NCBI GenBank assembly: GCA_963778375.1
Contig: CAVZTX010000038.1
Location: forward strand, 348,821-412,820
Direction: 5' to 3'
DNA length: 64,000 bases
Source: CAVZTX01 sp963778375
Lineage (GTDB): Bacteria; Chloroflexota; Ktedonobacteria; Ktedonobacterales; Ktedonobacteraceae
Positions 8,475-16,700 of the stretch are shown in pieces; positions within the stretch are counted from its first letter, which is position 1, and every line of letters begins with the position of its first letter. The position numbers and the translations under genes were made by a program. A model generated the notes under the pieces. The model searched no databases. It saw only the letters and a program-made list of their open reading frames with translations, and had not been told where the DNA came from.

Positions 8475-8843
8475 ATGATTCAGCCACAGACACGTCTAAA
8501 GGTCGCCGATAATACTGGCGCGAAAGAGATCATGTGCATCCGCGTGATGAGCGGATCTGCAAAACGCTATGCTGAAGTAGGGGATGTTATCAAAGCCTCT
8601 GTGAAGCAGGCTGCACCGAATGGACAGGTGAAAAAGGGTGAGGTAGTGAACGCGGTAGTTGTACGCGTGGCAAAGGAATATGTACGAGCGGATGGTTCGC
8701 ATATTCGTTTCGACGAGAACGCTGCTGTGATTATCGCTGCCGGTAATAACCCACGGGGCACACGTATCTTTGGCCCGGTAGCCCGCGAACTGCGCGAACG
8801 GAATTTCATGAAAATCATTTCGCTGGCACCCGAAGTGCTATAA
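8475..8843 (+). CDS. rplN: 50S ribosomal protein L14
   Basis: L14 forms an intersubunit bridge and binds the silencing factor RsfS. The 122 residues start MIQPQTRLKVADNTGAKEI and end RELRERNFMKIISLAPEVL, which is full family length. AAGGAGAGG precedes the ATG. It opens the spc part of the cluster, and an 88-base gap with a hairpin separates it from rplX. Confidence 0.98.
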   Translation: MIQPQTRLKVADNTGAKEIMCIRVMSGSAKRYAEVGDVIKASVKQAAPNGQVKKGEVVNAVVVRVAKEYVRADGSHIRFDENAAVIIAAGNNPRGTRIFGPVARELRERNFMKIISLAPEVL

Positions 8844-8873
8844 GAACCTGGTTTACGTGCCCTTTCGTTGAAG

Positions 8874-8902
8874 TTTGTTGTGACGAGTGCCGACACAACA
8901 AA
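8874..8902 (+). promoter_or_regulatory. Hairpin in the rplN-rplX gap
   Basis: TTTGTTGTG at 8874-8882 is the exact reverse complement of CACAACAAA at 8894-8902, giving a 9-bp stem and an 11-base loop. It lies in one of the few sizeable gaps of this part of the operon (8844-8931). No U-tract follows. It may be a regulatory or processing element ahead of rplX; no known r-protein target is assigned. Confidence 0.5.
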
Positions 8903-8931
8903 GACAAACGATGAACATATAGAGGAAGAAG

Positions 8932-9321
8932 ATGGCAACAAAACAGAAAGAGAAAAAGCCTCTTCATCTTGCCAAAATGAATATCAAGAAGGGCGACACC
9001 GTCTTGATCATTACAGGCAAGGATAAGGGGAAACAGGGGACGGTTTCGCGGGCAATGCCGCAGGTCAGCAAAGTCATTGTTGAGGGCCTGAATATTGCAA
9101 AGAAGCACGTCCGTCCGCAAGGTCAGACTCGGCAGGGAGGCGTGATCGATAAGGCTATGCCAATCCACGTCTCGAACACTATGCTGATCTGTACTGAGTG
9201 TGGTCAGCCGACACGTGTGGCGCATGACCGTCGTCCGCTGGGCGCGGATCAAAAAGTTCGTGCAGTGCGTGTGTGCAAAAAATGCCAGAAAGTTATTGAA
9301 GATCGGACGCGGAGGGAGTAG
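8932..9321 (+). CDS. rplX: 50S ribosomal protein L24
   Basis: L24 initiates 50S assembly. The KOW motif is visible (KKGDTVLIITGKDKGKQG, residues about 19-36). The C-terminal part has a four-cysteine zinc-ribbon arrangement: CTEC near residue 85 and CKKC near residue 118, seen in many but not all bacterial L24. At 129 residues it is about 20 longer than average, with an N-terminal Lys-rich run. GAGGAAGAAG precedes the ATG. Confidence 0.97.
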   Translation: MATKQKEKKPLHLAKMNIKKGDTVLIITGKDKGKQGTVSRAMPQVSKVIVEGLNIAKKHVRPQGQTRQGGVIDKAMPIHVSNTMLICTECGQPTRVAHDRRPLGADQKVRAVRVCKKCQKVIEDRTRRE

Positions 9322-9327
9322 TTAAAC

Positions 9328-9870
9328 ATGGCATCAAGACTGAAAGAAAAGTATCAAAAAGAGGTCGTGCCAGGCCTGCAAAAGGAGTTTAATTACAAGA
9401 ATCCGATGCAAGTGCCGACAGTGAATAAAGTGGTCGTCAACATTGGCATGGGTGAGGCCATTCAGAACGCGAAGGCGATGGATGCTGCCGTTTCCGACCT
9501 GGCAGCGATCACGGGCCAGCGCCCAGTCATTACGCGTGCCAAGCATTCTGTTGCCGCTTTCAAACTGCGTGAAGGTATGCAGATTGGCTGCATGGTAACT
9601 CTGCGCGGTGACCGTATGTATCAGTTCCTTGACAAGCTCATGAATGTAGCTCTGCCGCGCTTGCGCGACTTCCAGGGAGTATCAGCGGAGGCGTTTGATG
9701 GTCGAGGCAACTATACACTTGGGTTGCGTGAACAACTGGTCTTTCCCGAAATCGACTATGACAAGGTCGATAAAGTACGTGGTATGGAAGTGAGTATCGT
9801 AACGACGGCTCGCACTGATGAAGAAGGGCGCAGGCTGCTCAAGTTGATGGGCATGCCCTTTAAGAAATAA
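9328..9870 (+). CDS. rplE: 50S ribosomal protein L5
   Basis: L5 binds 5S rRNA and contacts P-site tRNA. The 180 residues are typical: NKVVVNIGMGEAIQNAK near the start, TGQRPVITRAKHSVAAFKLR in the middle, and an EEGRRLLKLMGMPF ending. The ATG lies 6 bases after rplX. Nothing unusual is seen. Confidence 0.98.
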   Translation: MASRLKEKYQKEVVPGLQKEFNYKNPMQVPTVNKVVVNIGMGEAIQNAKAMDAAVSDLAAITGQRPVITRAKHSVAAFKLREGMQIGCMVTLRGDRMYQFLDKLMNVALPRLRDFQGVSAEAFDGRGNYTLGLREQLVFPEIDYDKVDKVRGMEVSIVTTARTDEEGRRLLKLMGMPFKK

Positions 9871-9884
9871 CGCTGGAGGGCGAA

Positions 9885-10070
9885 ATGGCAAAAACTTCAA
9901 TGATTGTAAAATCGCAGCGCAAGCCCAAATTTAAGGTGCAGCAGCACAATCGCTGTAAAATCTGCGGGCGACCGCGTGCTTATATTCGCAAGTTCGGTCT
10001 GTGCCGCATCTGCTTCCGCGAGCGTGCATTGCGTGGTGAGTTGCCCGGCGTGACGAAGTCGAGCTGGTAA
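9885..10070 (+). CDS. rpsZ: 30S ribosomal protein S14, zinc-binding type
   Basis: This is the short, zinc-containing form of S14 (61 aa) that binds the 30S head. The zinc ligands appear as CKIC (residues 24-27) and CRIC (40-43). The end LPGVTKSSW is the family C-terminus. CTGGAGGGCG precedes the ATG. Bacteria often also keep a zinc-independent rpsN elsewhere for zinc starvation; none is in this window. Confidence 0.97.
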   Translation: MAKTSMIVKSQRKPKFKVQQHNRCKICGRPRAYIRKFGLCRICFRERALRGELPGVTKSSW

Positions 10071-10088
10071 TTCGGAGGGTGTTTTTTC

Positions 10089-10484
10089 ATGAACATGACA
10101 GATCCCATCGCGGATATGCTCACACGTATCCGTAATGCGGTTGCAGCGCGGCATACTCGTGTGTTGATCCCGGCCTCAAAAATGAAGCTGGCAATTGCAC
10201 GCGTGCTGAAAGAAGAGGGCTACATCAAGGATATCGAGATCCTGAAGGATAACCCACAGGGCACGATCCGCATTACGCTGCGCTATGTAGATAAGCGACC
10301 TGTGTTGACGCAGTTGAAGCGCGTTAGCAAGCCAGGGTTGCGTGTGTATTCAAAACGAGCTAACATCCCCCGCGTTCGTGGCGGATTGGGAGTAGCTATT
10401 CTTTCGACGCCGCAAGGATTGATGACAGGCCACCGTGCCTATCAAGAAGGCCTTGGTGGCGAAGTCATCTGCTACGTCTGGTAG
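10089..10484 (+). CDS. rpsH: 30S ribosomal protein S8
   Basis: S8 is a primary binder of 16S rRNA and in enterobacteria represses the spc operon. The 131-residue protein contains TDPIADMLTRIRNA at the start and ends GLGGEVICYVW. Two ATGs are possible (10089 and 10095); 10089 has better spacing (about 9 bases) from GGAGGG. Length is normal. Confidence 0.97.
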   Translation: MNMTDPIADMLTRIRNAVAARHTRVLIPASKMKLAIARVLKEEGYIKDIEILKDNPQGTIRITLRYVDKRPVLTQLKRVSKPGLRVYSKRANIPRVRGGLGVAILSTPQGLMTGHRAYQEGLGGEVICYVW

Positions 10485-10498
10485 AGGGAGGATATACA

Positions 10499-11074
10499 AT
10501 GTCACGTATTGGACGTGCCCCAATCCCTGTGCCGCCGAAGGTGCAGGTGAGTTGGACTGATGAGAATCTGGTAACGGTCAAAGGTCCCAAAGGCGAATTG
10601 TCCTGCCAGGTGAATCCTGCATTGACGCTGAAGCTTGAGGATGGAGTACTGACGGTCTCTCGTCCATCTGATGCTCGAGAACATAGAGCAATGCATGGTC
10701 TGTATCGCACCCTGGTCAACAATATGGTTGAGGGTGTGACAAAGGGATATACGAAACAATTGGAAATTCATGGTGTCGGTTACCGCGCTGCCAAGGTTGG
10801 CGACAACCTGGTGATCCAGGTAGGGTACTCCCATCCAGTCGAAGTACAGCCACCCACGGGAATTTCCTTATCAGTAGATGGTGTTGACCCGGCTACCAAA
10901 GCTACTCGGCTGAGTGTAAGCGGGATTGACAAGCAGCAGGTGGGTGAAGTTGCGGCAAGCATTCGTCGTATACGAAAACCGGAACCTTATAAGGGCAAAG
11001 GCATTCGCTATGCAGGTGAGGCGATTCGTCGCAAGGCTGGAAAAGCCGGAAAAGTCGGTGGTAAGAAGAAATGA
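10499..11074 (+). CDS. rplF: 50S ribosomal protein L6
   Basis: L6 sits at the base of the L7/L12 stalk near the sarcin-ricin loop. It has two alpha/beta domains; the N-terminal MSRIGRAPIPVP and the C-terminal RKPEPYKGKGIRYAGE signature are clear. The 191 residues include a short Lys/Gly-rich tail. GGGAGGA precedes the ATG, and the stop overlaps rplR by 4 bases (ATGA). Confidence 0.98.
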   Translation: MSRIGRAPIPVPPKVQVSWTDENLVTVKGPKGELSCQVNPALTLKLEDGVLTVSRPSDAREHRAMHGLYRTLVNNMVEGVTKGYTKQLEIHGVGYRAAKVGDNLVIQVGYSHPVEVQPPTGISLSVDGVDPATKATRLSVSGIDKQQVGEVAASIRRIRKPEPYKGKGIRYAGEAIRRKAGKAGKVGGKKK

Positions 11075-11706
11075 TTAAACGCTTTAATGCAAATACGGCG
11101 CGGCTGAAACGCCACCAGCGTATGAGAAATCATTTAGAGGGTTCTCAGGAACGTCCGCGCTTGAGTGTGTTCCGTAGTGGACATCATATCTATGCACAAA
11201 TTATTGATGATACGACTGGCCGAACACTAGTAGCGGCCTCCTCCTTGGAGGAGAATCTGCGCGACTTTAAGCCAGCATCCAAGGAAGGCTCTCTACTGTC
11301 AAAGGTGGGAGATGCTGTACAAGCTGTGGTTGAGAAGGCCGGCGATGTTGTTGAAATGGCTGCCGATATTCTGCCGGGTAAGGGTAAAGGTGCGAAGACC
11401 GAGAAAACGGCACAGAAAGCTCCGGCAAAAGGCGGACAACCTCAAAAAGGCGGCAAGCCCGGCACTCAGGTGAAAACCCAGTTGCCGACTGCTCAGAAAA
11501 GTGCCGCAAAAACGCCGGTTGAGGCGCTCGCCGCAATTGCTGATAACCGCAAAGTGGCTGCTGCACGCGAGGTGGGAAAACTCGTCGCACAACGTGCGAA
11601 GGAGAAAGGTGTCAGTCGTGTCGTCTTTGATCGTGGTGGCTACGCCTATCATGGGCGAGTGGCTGCTCTGGCAGAAGGCGCTCGTGAATCAGGCCTGAAT
11701 TTCTAA
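11071..11706 (+). CDS. rplR: 50S ribosomal protein L18 with ~90-residue insertion
   Basis: L18 binds 5S rRNA. Residues 1-63 (NHLEGSQERPRLSVFRSGHH, then TLVAASSLE) and about 157-211 (KVAAAREVGKLVAQRAKEKG, then VVFDRGGYAYHGRV) form a complete L18. Between them lies an insertion of about 90 residues. Its first half is an amphipathic segment (LLSKVGDAVQAVVEKAGDVV); its second half is a Lys/Gly/Ala/Gln-rich linker. Usual length is about 120 aa; this protein has 211. The frame is continuous, so this is not a fusion by sequencing error. It overlaps rplF by four bases. Confidence 0.95.
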   Translation: MIKRFNANTARLKRHQRMRNHLEGSQERPRLSVFRSGHHIYAQIIDDTTGRTLVAASSLEENLRDFKPASKEGSLLSKVGDAVQAVVEKAGDVVEMAADILPGKGKGAKTEKTAQKAPAKGGQPQKGGKPGTQVKTQLPTAQKSAAKTPVEALAAIADNRKVAAAREVGKLVAQRAKEKGVSRVVFDRGGYAYHGRVAALAEGARESGLNF

Positions 11707-11722
11707 GGCCGCGAGGAGAAAG

Positions 11723-12439
11723 ATGGCAAGGATAGATGCTTCAAAACTGAACTTGGAAGAGACGGTGGTTCAAGTCCGCCGCGTTTCCAAGGTAGTCAAG
11801 GGCGGTCGGCGATTTAGCATCCGGGCGCTCGTGGTTGTCGGTGATCGCAATGGTCATGTTGGCTTTGGCCTCGGAAAGGCAGCCGAATATACGGAAGCCA
11901 TCCGCAAGGGAGTAGAAGATGCCAAGAAGCACCTGATGGTAGTGCCTCTGTCAGGCACTACTATTCCATTCATGGTCAAGACACGCTATGGTGCCTCTGA
12001 AGTAATGCTGAAACCTGCAGCCCCCGGTACAGGAGTGATTGCAGGCGGGGCAATACGCGCAGTGATGGAGGCGGTAGGTATCCGCGATATTCTGACGAAG
12101 TCGCTTGGAAGCACCAACGCGGCTAATACAGTCATGGCCTGTTTGCAAGGTCTACGCGAGTTGCGCTCGGCTGATGCTGAGGCTGCCCTGCGTGGGAAAG
12201 CAGTGACCGAAATTGTCGGTAAGAAACAGGCTGAGCGGCTGGCTGCCGTGGCTGCAAGCGCTGCTGAACAGGCTGCTCTGGCGCGTGCTGCTCGTGAAGA
12301 GGATGCGCGTGAGAACAGATCGACAACGGGCCGCAGGGGCGGAGGCGCTGGCGACCGTGACCGCCGTGGTGGCGATCGAGGTGAGCGCGGAGATCGCGGT
12401 GGAGACCGCCGTGGTGGCGGAGACCGTCGCGGTCGTTAA
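11723..12439 (+). CDS. rpsE: 30S ribosomal protein S5 with Arg/Gly-rich tail
   Basis: S5 contributes to decoding fidelity and mRNA unwinding. The dsRBD-like N-terminus (VVKGGRRFSIRALVVVGD) and the C-terminal TGVIAGGAIRAVMEAVG segment are intact through about residue 165. An Ala-rich helix and then a tract of RGGDRGERGDRGG type extend it to 238 residues, against about 165-200 usually. GAGGAGAAAG precedes the ATG. Confidence 0.97.
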   Translation: MARIDASKLNLEETVVQVRRVSKVVKGGRRFSIRALVVVGDRNGHVGFGLGKAAEYTEAIRKGVEDAKKHLMVVPLSGTTIPFMVKTRYGASEVMLKPAAPGTGVIAGGAIRAVMEAVGIRDILTKSLGSTNAANTVMACLQGLRELRSADAEAALRGKAVTEIVGKKQAERLAAVAASAAEQAALARAAREEDARENRSTTGRRGGGAGDRDRRGGDRGERGDRGGDRRGGGDRRGR

Positions 12440-12454
12440 CGCTGACAATCCGTA

Positions 12455-12493
12455 AGGGGAGCGATTTATCGCGCCCAGCGCCGATTGATCGGC
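12455..12493. repeat. REP-like palindromes between rpsE and rpmD
   Basis: The 67-base gap contains GCGATTTATCGC (12461-12472) and GCCGATTGATCGGC (12480-12493), both inverted repeats around a TTTAT/TTGAT centre. The GCGATTTATCGC core is the complement of the GCGATAAATC core found near 48.0 and 51.9 kb. This marks it as another member of the dispersed palindrome family of this genome, here inserted inside the spc operon. The rpmD ribosome-binding site (TGAGGAG) follows directly. Confidence 0.65.
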
Positions 12494-12506
12494 TGAGGAG
12501 TAAAAA

Positions 12507-12692
12507 ATGGCAAAACTGCGTATAAAATATGTCAAAAGCGCTATTGGCTATTCAAAAGACCAGAAGGCAACAATTCGCGCGTTGGGGTTCCGCAAACTCC
12601 AGCAGACGGTTGAGCATGAAGATCATCCTGTTATGCGTGGGATGATTCGCAAGGTAAGCCATCTGGTCACGGTAGAGGAGACGGTCCAGTGA
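12507..12692 (+). CDS. rpmD: 50S ribosomal protein L30
   Basis: L30 is a small 50S protein. The 61 residues match the family: KLRIKYVKSAIGYSKDQKAT, then LGFRKLQQTVEHEDHP, then GMIRKVSHLVTVEE. TGAGGAG precedes the ATG. The stop overlaps the rplO GTG start by four bases. Confidence 0.97.
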   Translation: MAKLRIKYVKSAIGYSKDQKATIRALGFRKLQQTVEHEDHPVMRGMIRKVSHLVTVEETVQ

Positions 12693-13225
12693 AACTGTTC
12701 GAATTGCGGCCAGCTCCTGGTTCGCACAAACGTGAAAAGCGAGTGGGTCGCGGACATGGCTCTGGTCGTGGCAAGACCGCTGGCCGTGGTACAAAGGGCC
12801 AGAAGGCTCGCACAGGCGGAAAGATACATCGCGCATTTAATGGCGGTCAGACGCGCCTGTCGAAACGCCTGCCGTTCATGCGTGGCCTGGGCAACAGCAA
12901 TACGGCCTTCCGCGATGAATATACAATTATTAATATAGATGATCTTGCACCGTTTGAAGACGGAACGCACATCACCCCTGACGAACTGGTAAAACAAGAG
13001 TTGATGACGAAAGCTCAGGGGAATGGACTCATCAAGGTACTTGGCAATGGTGAAGTGAGCCGCGCATTAACCGTCCGTGCCCATAAGTTCTCCGCGAGTG
13101 CTCGCGAGAAGATTGAGGCTGCAGGCGGTACTGTGGAGATCATTCCAAGGAAAGTATACCAAAAGACGAAGAGGCGCAAGGACGAAAATAAGAAAGCACC
13201 AAATGCACAGAACGCCGGATTATAA
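12689..13225 (+). CDS. rplO: 50S ribosomal protein L15
   Basis: L15 is a late-assembly 50S protein. It starts at GTG 12689, overlapping rpmD. The N-terminal Gly/Arg-rich arm (VGRGHGSGRGKTAGRGTKGQ) is diagnostic and the globular C-terminal domain follows. At 178 residues it is about 30 longer than typical, the excess being a Lys-rich C-terminus. Confidence 0.97.
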   Translation: MKLFELRPAPGSHKREKRVGRGHGSGRGKTAGRGTKGQKARTGGKIHRAFNGGQTRLSKRLPFMRGLGNSNTAFRDEYTIINIDDLAPFEDGTHITPDELVKQELMTKAQGNGLIKVLGNGEVSRALTVRAHKFSASAREKIEAAGGTVEIIPRKVYQKTKRRKDENKKAPNAQNAGL

Positions 13226-13279
13226 ATCTATCTTCTGACGAAATTGTGTGTCTTCGATGTTTCGTGAAAGGAGATTCCC

Positions 13280-14626
13280 ATGTGGGAAAAGCTGCGGAGT
13301 ATCTGGACCATTCCTGATCTACGCAAAAAGATTCTCTTCACTATAGCGATGTTACTGATCTTCCGTATCCTCGCTCATATTACTGTGCCCTTAACAGGTG
13401 CTGAACAAAGTGCTCTGACGAAACTCTTTACGACCTCCACTGGGAATCAAAACCTGGGTCAATTACTGGGTCTGCTGGATGTCTTTTCAGGAGGATCGCT
13501 GCAACAGTTTTCGATTGTGGCGCTGGGAGTCTACCCATATATTACGGCGACGATTGTGATGCAACTCTTGCAGCCAATCATTCCAGCGTTAGAAAACATG
13601 TTGCGCGAGGGTGAGGCAGGACGTCTGCGTTTCAGCCAGCTCACACGTATTATTGCCGTTCCACTTGCCTTCTTGCAGGCATTGGGACAGACAGCGATCT
13701 TTGTAAGAGCAGGTGTACTCGATTCGTCGAGCTTCAATCTCTTTAATCCGAGCGTGGCACTGCAAAGTTTTGCGATCCTGATCTCGCTCACTGCTGGTAC
13801 AATGGTGCTTGTATGGATTGGTGAGTTGATTACTGAGAATGGCATCGGCAATGGTATCTCTTTGATCATCTTTGGAGGTATCGTCACCCGCATTCCGGGG
13901 CTGATTCAGTCCGGCTATACAGCTAGCTCAACCAGCAGCGGCAACGGTAGTGGCATCATCAGCATAGTCGTCTTCTTGATTATTGGTTTGATCACGATTG
14001 TAGGGATTGTTTACGTCTATCAAGGGCAGCGCCGCGTACCAATTGAGTACCCGACGAAGCGTATGGTAGGCCGTGGAATGCTGGTTGGTACGGCGCAGCG
14101 GACCTACATACCAATGCAGGTGAACAGTGCAGGCATGATCCCGCTGATCTTCGCCCAGTCTATGCTGATCTTCCCATCAGTACTAGCAACGTACCTTGCC
14201 ACTAGTAACACCTCGTGGCTGGCGAATGTATCCAACTTTATTGGCAGCTATATTGTTAATCCATCGCTGTGGTATTACTGGGCCATCTACTTTTTCTTAG
14301 TAGTAGCCTTTACATACTTTTATGCGTATGTCGTATGGCAGCAGCAGAATATACCCGATAACCTGCAAAAGCAGGGTGCGCATATACCAGGATATCGGCC
14401 AGGTGAGACGACGCGCAGGCATCTGAACGACATACTCAATCGTATTACCCTGGCCGGTGCGCTCTTTCTGGGCATCGTGGCGATTTTACCGTTTTTCGCG
14501 AAAGTCGGTGGCAACCAGTTGCTTAGCAGCGCAGCGTTGTTAATCGTGGTGGGTGTGGTATTGGATACAGTTCGACAGATTGAAGCTCAGATGGTTATGC
14601 GTAACTATTCGGGCTTCCTCACTTAG
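13280..14626 (+). CDS. secY: Protein translocase channel subunit SecY
   Basis: SecY is the membrane pore of the Sec translocon. The 448-residue protein has about ten hydrophobic segments. The IVMQLLQPIIPALENMLREGEAG region, the cytoplasmic loop YPTKRMVGRGM and the VNSAGMIPLIFAQSM plug-side segment are characteristic. AAAGGAG precedes the ATG. It stands between rplO and adk in the classical arrangement. No accessory SecY2 features are seen. Confidence 0.98.
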   Translation: MWEKLRSIWTIPDLRKKILFTIAMLLIFRILAHITVPLTGAEQSALTKLFTTSTGNQNLGQLLGLLDVFSGGSLQQFSIVALGVYPYITATIVMQLLQPIIPALENMLREGEAGRLRFSQLTRIIAVPLAFLQALGQTAIFVRAGVLDSSSFNLFNPSVALQSFAILISLTAGTMVLVWIGELITENGIGNGISLIIFGGIVTRIPGLIQSGYTASSTSSGNGSGIISIVVFLIIGLITIVGIVYVYQGQRRVPIEYPTKRMVGRGMLVGTAQRTYIPMQVNSAGMIPLIFAQSMLIFPSVLATYLATSNTSWLANVSNFIGSYIVNPSLWYYWAIYFFLVVAFTYFYAYVVWQQQNIPDNLQKQGAHIPGYRPGETTRRHLNDILNRITLAGALFLGIVAILPFFAKVGGNQLLSSAALLIVVGVVLDTVRQIEAQMVMRNYSGFLT

Positions 14627-14674
14627 GTCAAGGACACAATGACGTGCCCTTGATCATTCTATCGGAGGATAAAC

Positions 14675-15325
14675 GTGGATATCATCCTGATCGGCGCACA
14701 AGGGTCAGGGAAGGGGACGCAGGCCGATACGCTCTCACAGGCGCTTGGCATTCCCCATGTTGCCAGCGGTGATCTGTTCCGTAAAGCGTTTGATGAGAAG
14801 ACCGAGTTGGGACTGAAAGCTAAAGCCTATACTGATCGTGGGGAACTGGTTCCCGATGATCTGACAGTGGCAATGGTACTCGGTCGCCTTGCGGAACCAG
14901 ATTGCAGGCAAGGTGCTCTGCTGGATGGTTTCCCACGTACAATTGCGCAGGCTCAGGCCCTTGATAACGGATTACAGGGGATGGACCTTCAGATCGATCT
15001 AGCGATCTATCTGAAGGTTCCACGTGAGGAATTGCTGAAAAGGCTCTCCGGTAGATATATCTGCCGTGCGCACCAACACGTTTATAACATAAACACTCGA
15101 CCACCAAAGGTGCCGGGTATATGTGATCTGGATGGAAGTGAGCTGTACCAGCGCTCCGACGATGTAGGAGAAGCTGTACAAAGGCGGCTGGATATCTTTT
15201 TCAACGAGACCATTCAACTGCTCGACTACTACGGACACCAGCATAAGCTGGTGGAGGTCAACGGTGACCAATCGATCGATGCAGTACAAAAGGACCTCTT
15301 GAATAAGGTACAAAACAGAGGATAA
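14675..15325 (+). CDS. adk: Adenylate kinase
   Basis: Adenylate kinase interconverts 2 ADP with ATP and AMP. It starts at GTG 14675 after CGGAGGA. The P-loop is GAQGSGKGT (residues 8-16), the AMP site contains LLDGFPRT, and the LID region holds candidate zinc ligands (C-x2-H then C-x2-D: CRAH, CDLD) in place of the usual four Cys, as in many Gram-positive enzymes. The 216 residues match the long-LID form. It is followed by map after 10 bases. Confidence 0.97.
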   Translation: MDIILIGAQGSGKGTQADTLSQALGIPHVASGDLFRKAFDEKTELGLKAKAYTDRGELVPDDLTVAMVLGRLAEPDCRQGALLDGFPRTIAQAQALDNGLQGMDLQIDLAIYLKVPREELLKRLSGRYICRAHQHVYNINTRPPKVPGICDLDGSELYQRSDDVGEAVQRRLDIFFNETIQLLDYYGHQHKLVEVNGDQSIDAVQKDLLNKVQNRG

Positions 15326-15335
15326 CGGAACTATC

Positions 15336-16084
15336 ATGGCGATTATCATTAAGTCCAAAGACGAACGAGAAAAAATGCGCGAAGCAGGTCATATCGTGGC
15401 AGAAATCCTGGCGAAACTACGCAGTGCAGTTCGTCCAGGCATTACTACGGCGGACCTGGACGCCATCGCGGTAGCTGAATTGAAGGAACGGAACGCTAAA
15501 GCCAGCTTTTTGGCTATCATGGTTACCCTGCATCGATATGTACGTCTGTAAACGATGAAATTGTGCATGGTATTCCTGGCAGGCGGGTTTTAAAAGAGGG
15601 GGATATCATCAGTATCGACTTTGGAGCCATTTATCACGGCTGGCATGGTGACTCTGCCATCACCGTACCGGTAGGAGAGGTGTCTGCTGAAGTAAAGCGC
15701 TTGCTCAAAGTTACAGAGGATGCCTTATATCGTGGTATTGCGGCTGCACGGGCGGGAAACCGCCTGAACGATATCAGTCGAGCGATACAACAGTTCGTTG
15801 AGCCGGCTGGTTTCTCAATCGTGCGCCAATATGGCGGACATGGAGTGGGCCGCAGTATGCACGAGGATCCTCAACTACTGAACTATATCGAGCCGGGATT
15901 CCCGAATCCACTGTTGCGACCCGGCATGGTTATAGCCATTGAGCCAATGGTGAATATGGGAGCCAAAGAGACGAGAGTCCTTTCCGACCAATGGACTGTC
16001 GTCACCAAAGATAGTAGCTACTCAGCTCATTTTGAGCACACGGTAGCCATTACCGAAGGTAACGCAGATATCCTAACGCGATAA
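15336..16084 (+). pseudogene. map: Type I methionine aminopeptidase, single-base frameshift
   Basis: MAP removes the initiator Met from nascent proteins. The first part (15336 to about 15512) encodes MAIIIKSKDEREKMREAGHI and reaches KASF; the frame then breaks. One missing base in the TTTTTGG run at 15507-15513 would restore the expected GYHGYPASICTSVNDEIVHG in the -1 frame, which runs to 16084. The rest is intact: the metal-site regions DFGAIYHGWHGDSA, GGHGVGR and AIEPMV, and a final acidic ligand near FEHTVAITE. Because the enzyme is essential unless a second copy exists, a sequencing or assembly error is at least as likely as true inactivation. Confidence 0.85.
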
Positions 16085-16092
16085 TTTGCCTC

Positions 16093-16121
16093 TCGACTTT
16101 TATTGACGAATGTGCTATAAT
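16093..16121 (+). promoter_or_regulatory. Promoter upstream of infA
   Basis: A perfect -10 TATAAT at 16116-16121 is preceded by TGC (extended -10). TCGACT lies 17 bases upstream at 16093-16098 (4 of 6 matches to TTGACA). The start point would be near 16128, giving an infA leader of about 64 bases. This would let infA and the alpha cluster be transcribed independently of the long spc transcript. Confidence 0.65.
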
Positions 16122-16191
16122 TCGTAGTTGGCTGCAGCAGTGTCAACTGCTGCATTTTCTAATATAAATTGCGACTATTGAAAAGGATGCT

Positions 16192-16413
16192 ATGGCAAAG
16201 AAGGACGAAATTGAAGTAGAGGGGAAAGTACTCGAAGCTCTCCCAAACGCTATGTTTAAGGTCGAAATTGACGAGCAACACCAGGTCCTTGCGGTGCTGT
16301 CGGGACGTATTCGCATGAACTTTGTACGAATAGTACCGGGCGACAAGGTCAAAGTAGTGCTATCACCATACGACCTCACTCGCGGCAGGATAACATGGCG
16401 CGTGAAATCGTGA
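16192..16413 (+). CDS. infA: Translation initiation factor IF-1
   Basis: IF-1 blocks the A site during initiation. The 73-residue OB-fold protein begins MAKKDEIEVEGKVLEALPNA and contains VLSGRIRMNFVRIVPGDKVKV. Length is normal. AAAGGATGCT precedes the ATG. Its own promoter lies just upstream. Confidence 0.97.
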   Translation: MAKKDEIEVEGKVLEALPNAMFKVEIDEQHQVLAVLSGRIRMNFVRIVPGDKVKVVLSPYDLTRGRITWRVKS

Positions 16414-16480
16414 AGTAACGATTTCTCACCTTCCTTTTCTTCTGATCAGCATTCTTTCTCATGAATAGAGATGGGTCAGT

Positions 16481-16526
16481 AAAGGCAAAAGGAAAAGCAT
16501 GTCAAGTACAATTTCTTTTTGTCTTT
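16481..16526 (+). promoter_or_regulatory. Long hairpin between infA and rpmJ
   Basis: Bases 16481-16495 (AAAGGCAAAAGGAAA) pair with 16512-16526 (TTTCTTTTTGTCTTT) over 15 bp with two G-U pairs and a 16-base loop. A second possible pairing is ATGTCAAG (16499-16506) with CTTGACAT (16549-16556), which overlaps the first loop, so two alternative structures can be drawn. This looks like an attenuator or processing element in the 165-base infA-rpmJ gap. Confidence 0.45.
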
Positions 16527-16578
16527 CCATTGTCCTAATTTAACTTTTCTTGACATATCTAAAATGAGGAGGGCAACC

Positions 16579-16695
16579 ATGAAAGTGCGCGCCTCGGTAA
16601 AACCACGTTGTGAGAATTGCAAGGTAATTCGCCGCAATCGCGTTGTGATGGTTATCTGTAGCAAGGATCCAAAGCACAAGCAGAAGCAAGGCTAA
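16579..16695 (+). CDS. rpmJ: 50S ribosomal protein L36
   Basis: L36 is the smallest ribosomal protein. Bases 16579-16695 encode 38 residues starting MKVRASVKPRCENCKVIRRN. The zinc ligands are C11 and C14 (CENC), C27 and H33, so this is the zinc-binding form. GAGGAGGGC precedes the ATG. Its position between infA and rpsM is the standard one. Confidence 0.96.
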   Translation: MKVRASVKPRCENCKVIRRNRVVMVICSKDPKHKQKQG

Positions 16696-16700
16696 TAGCG

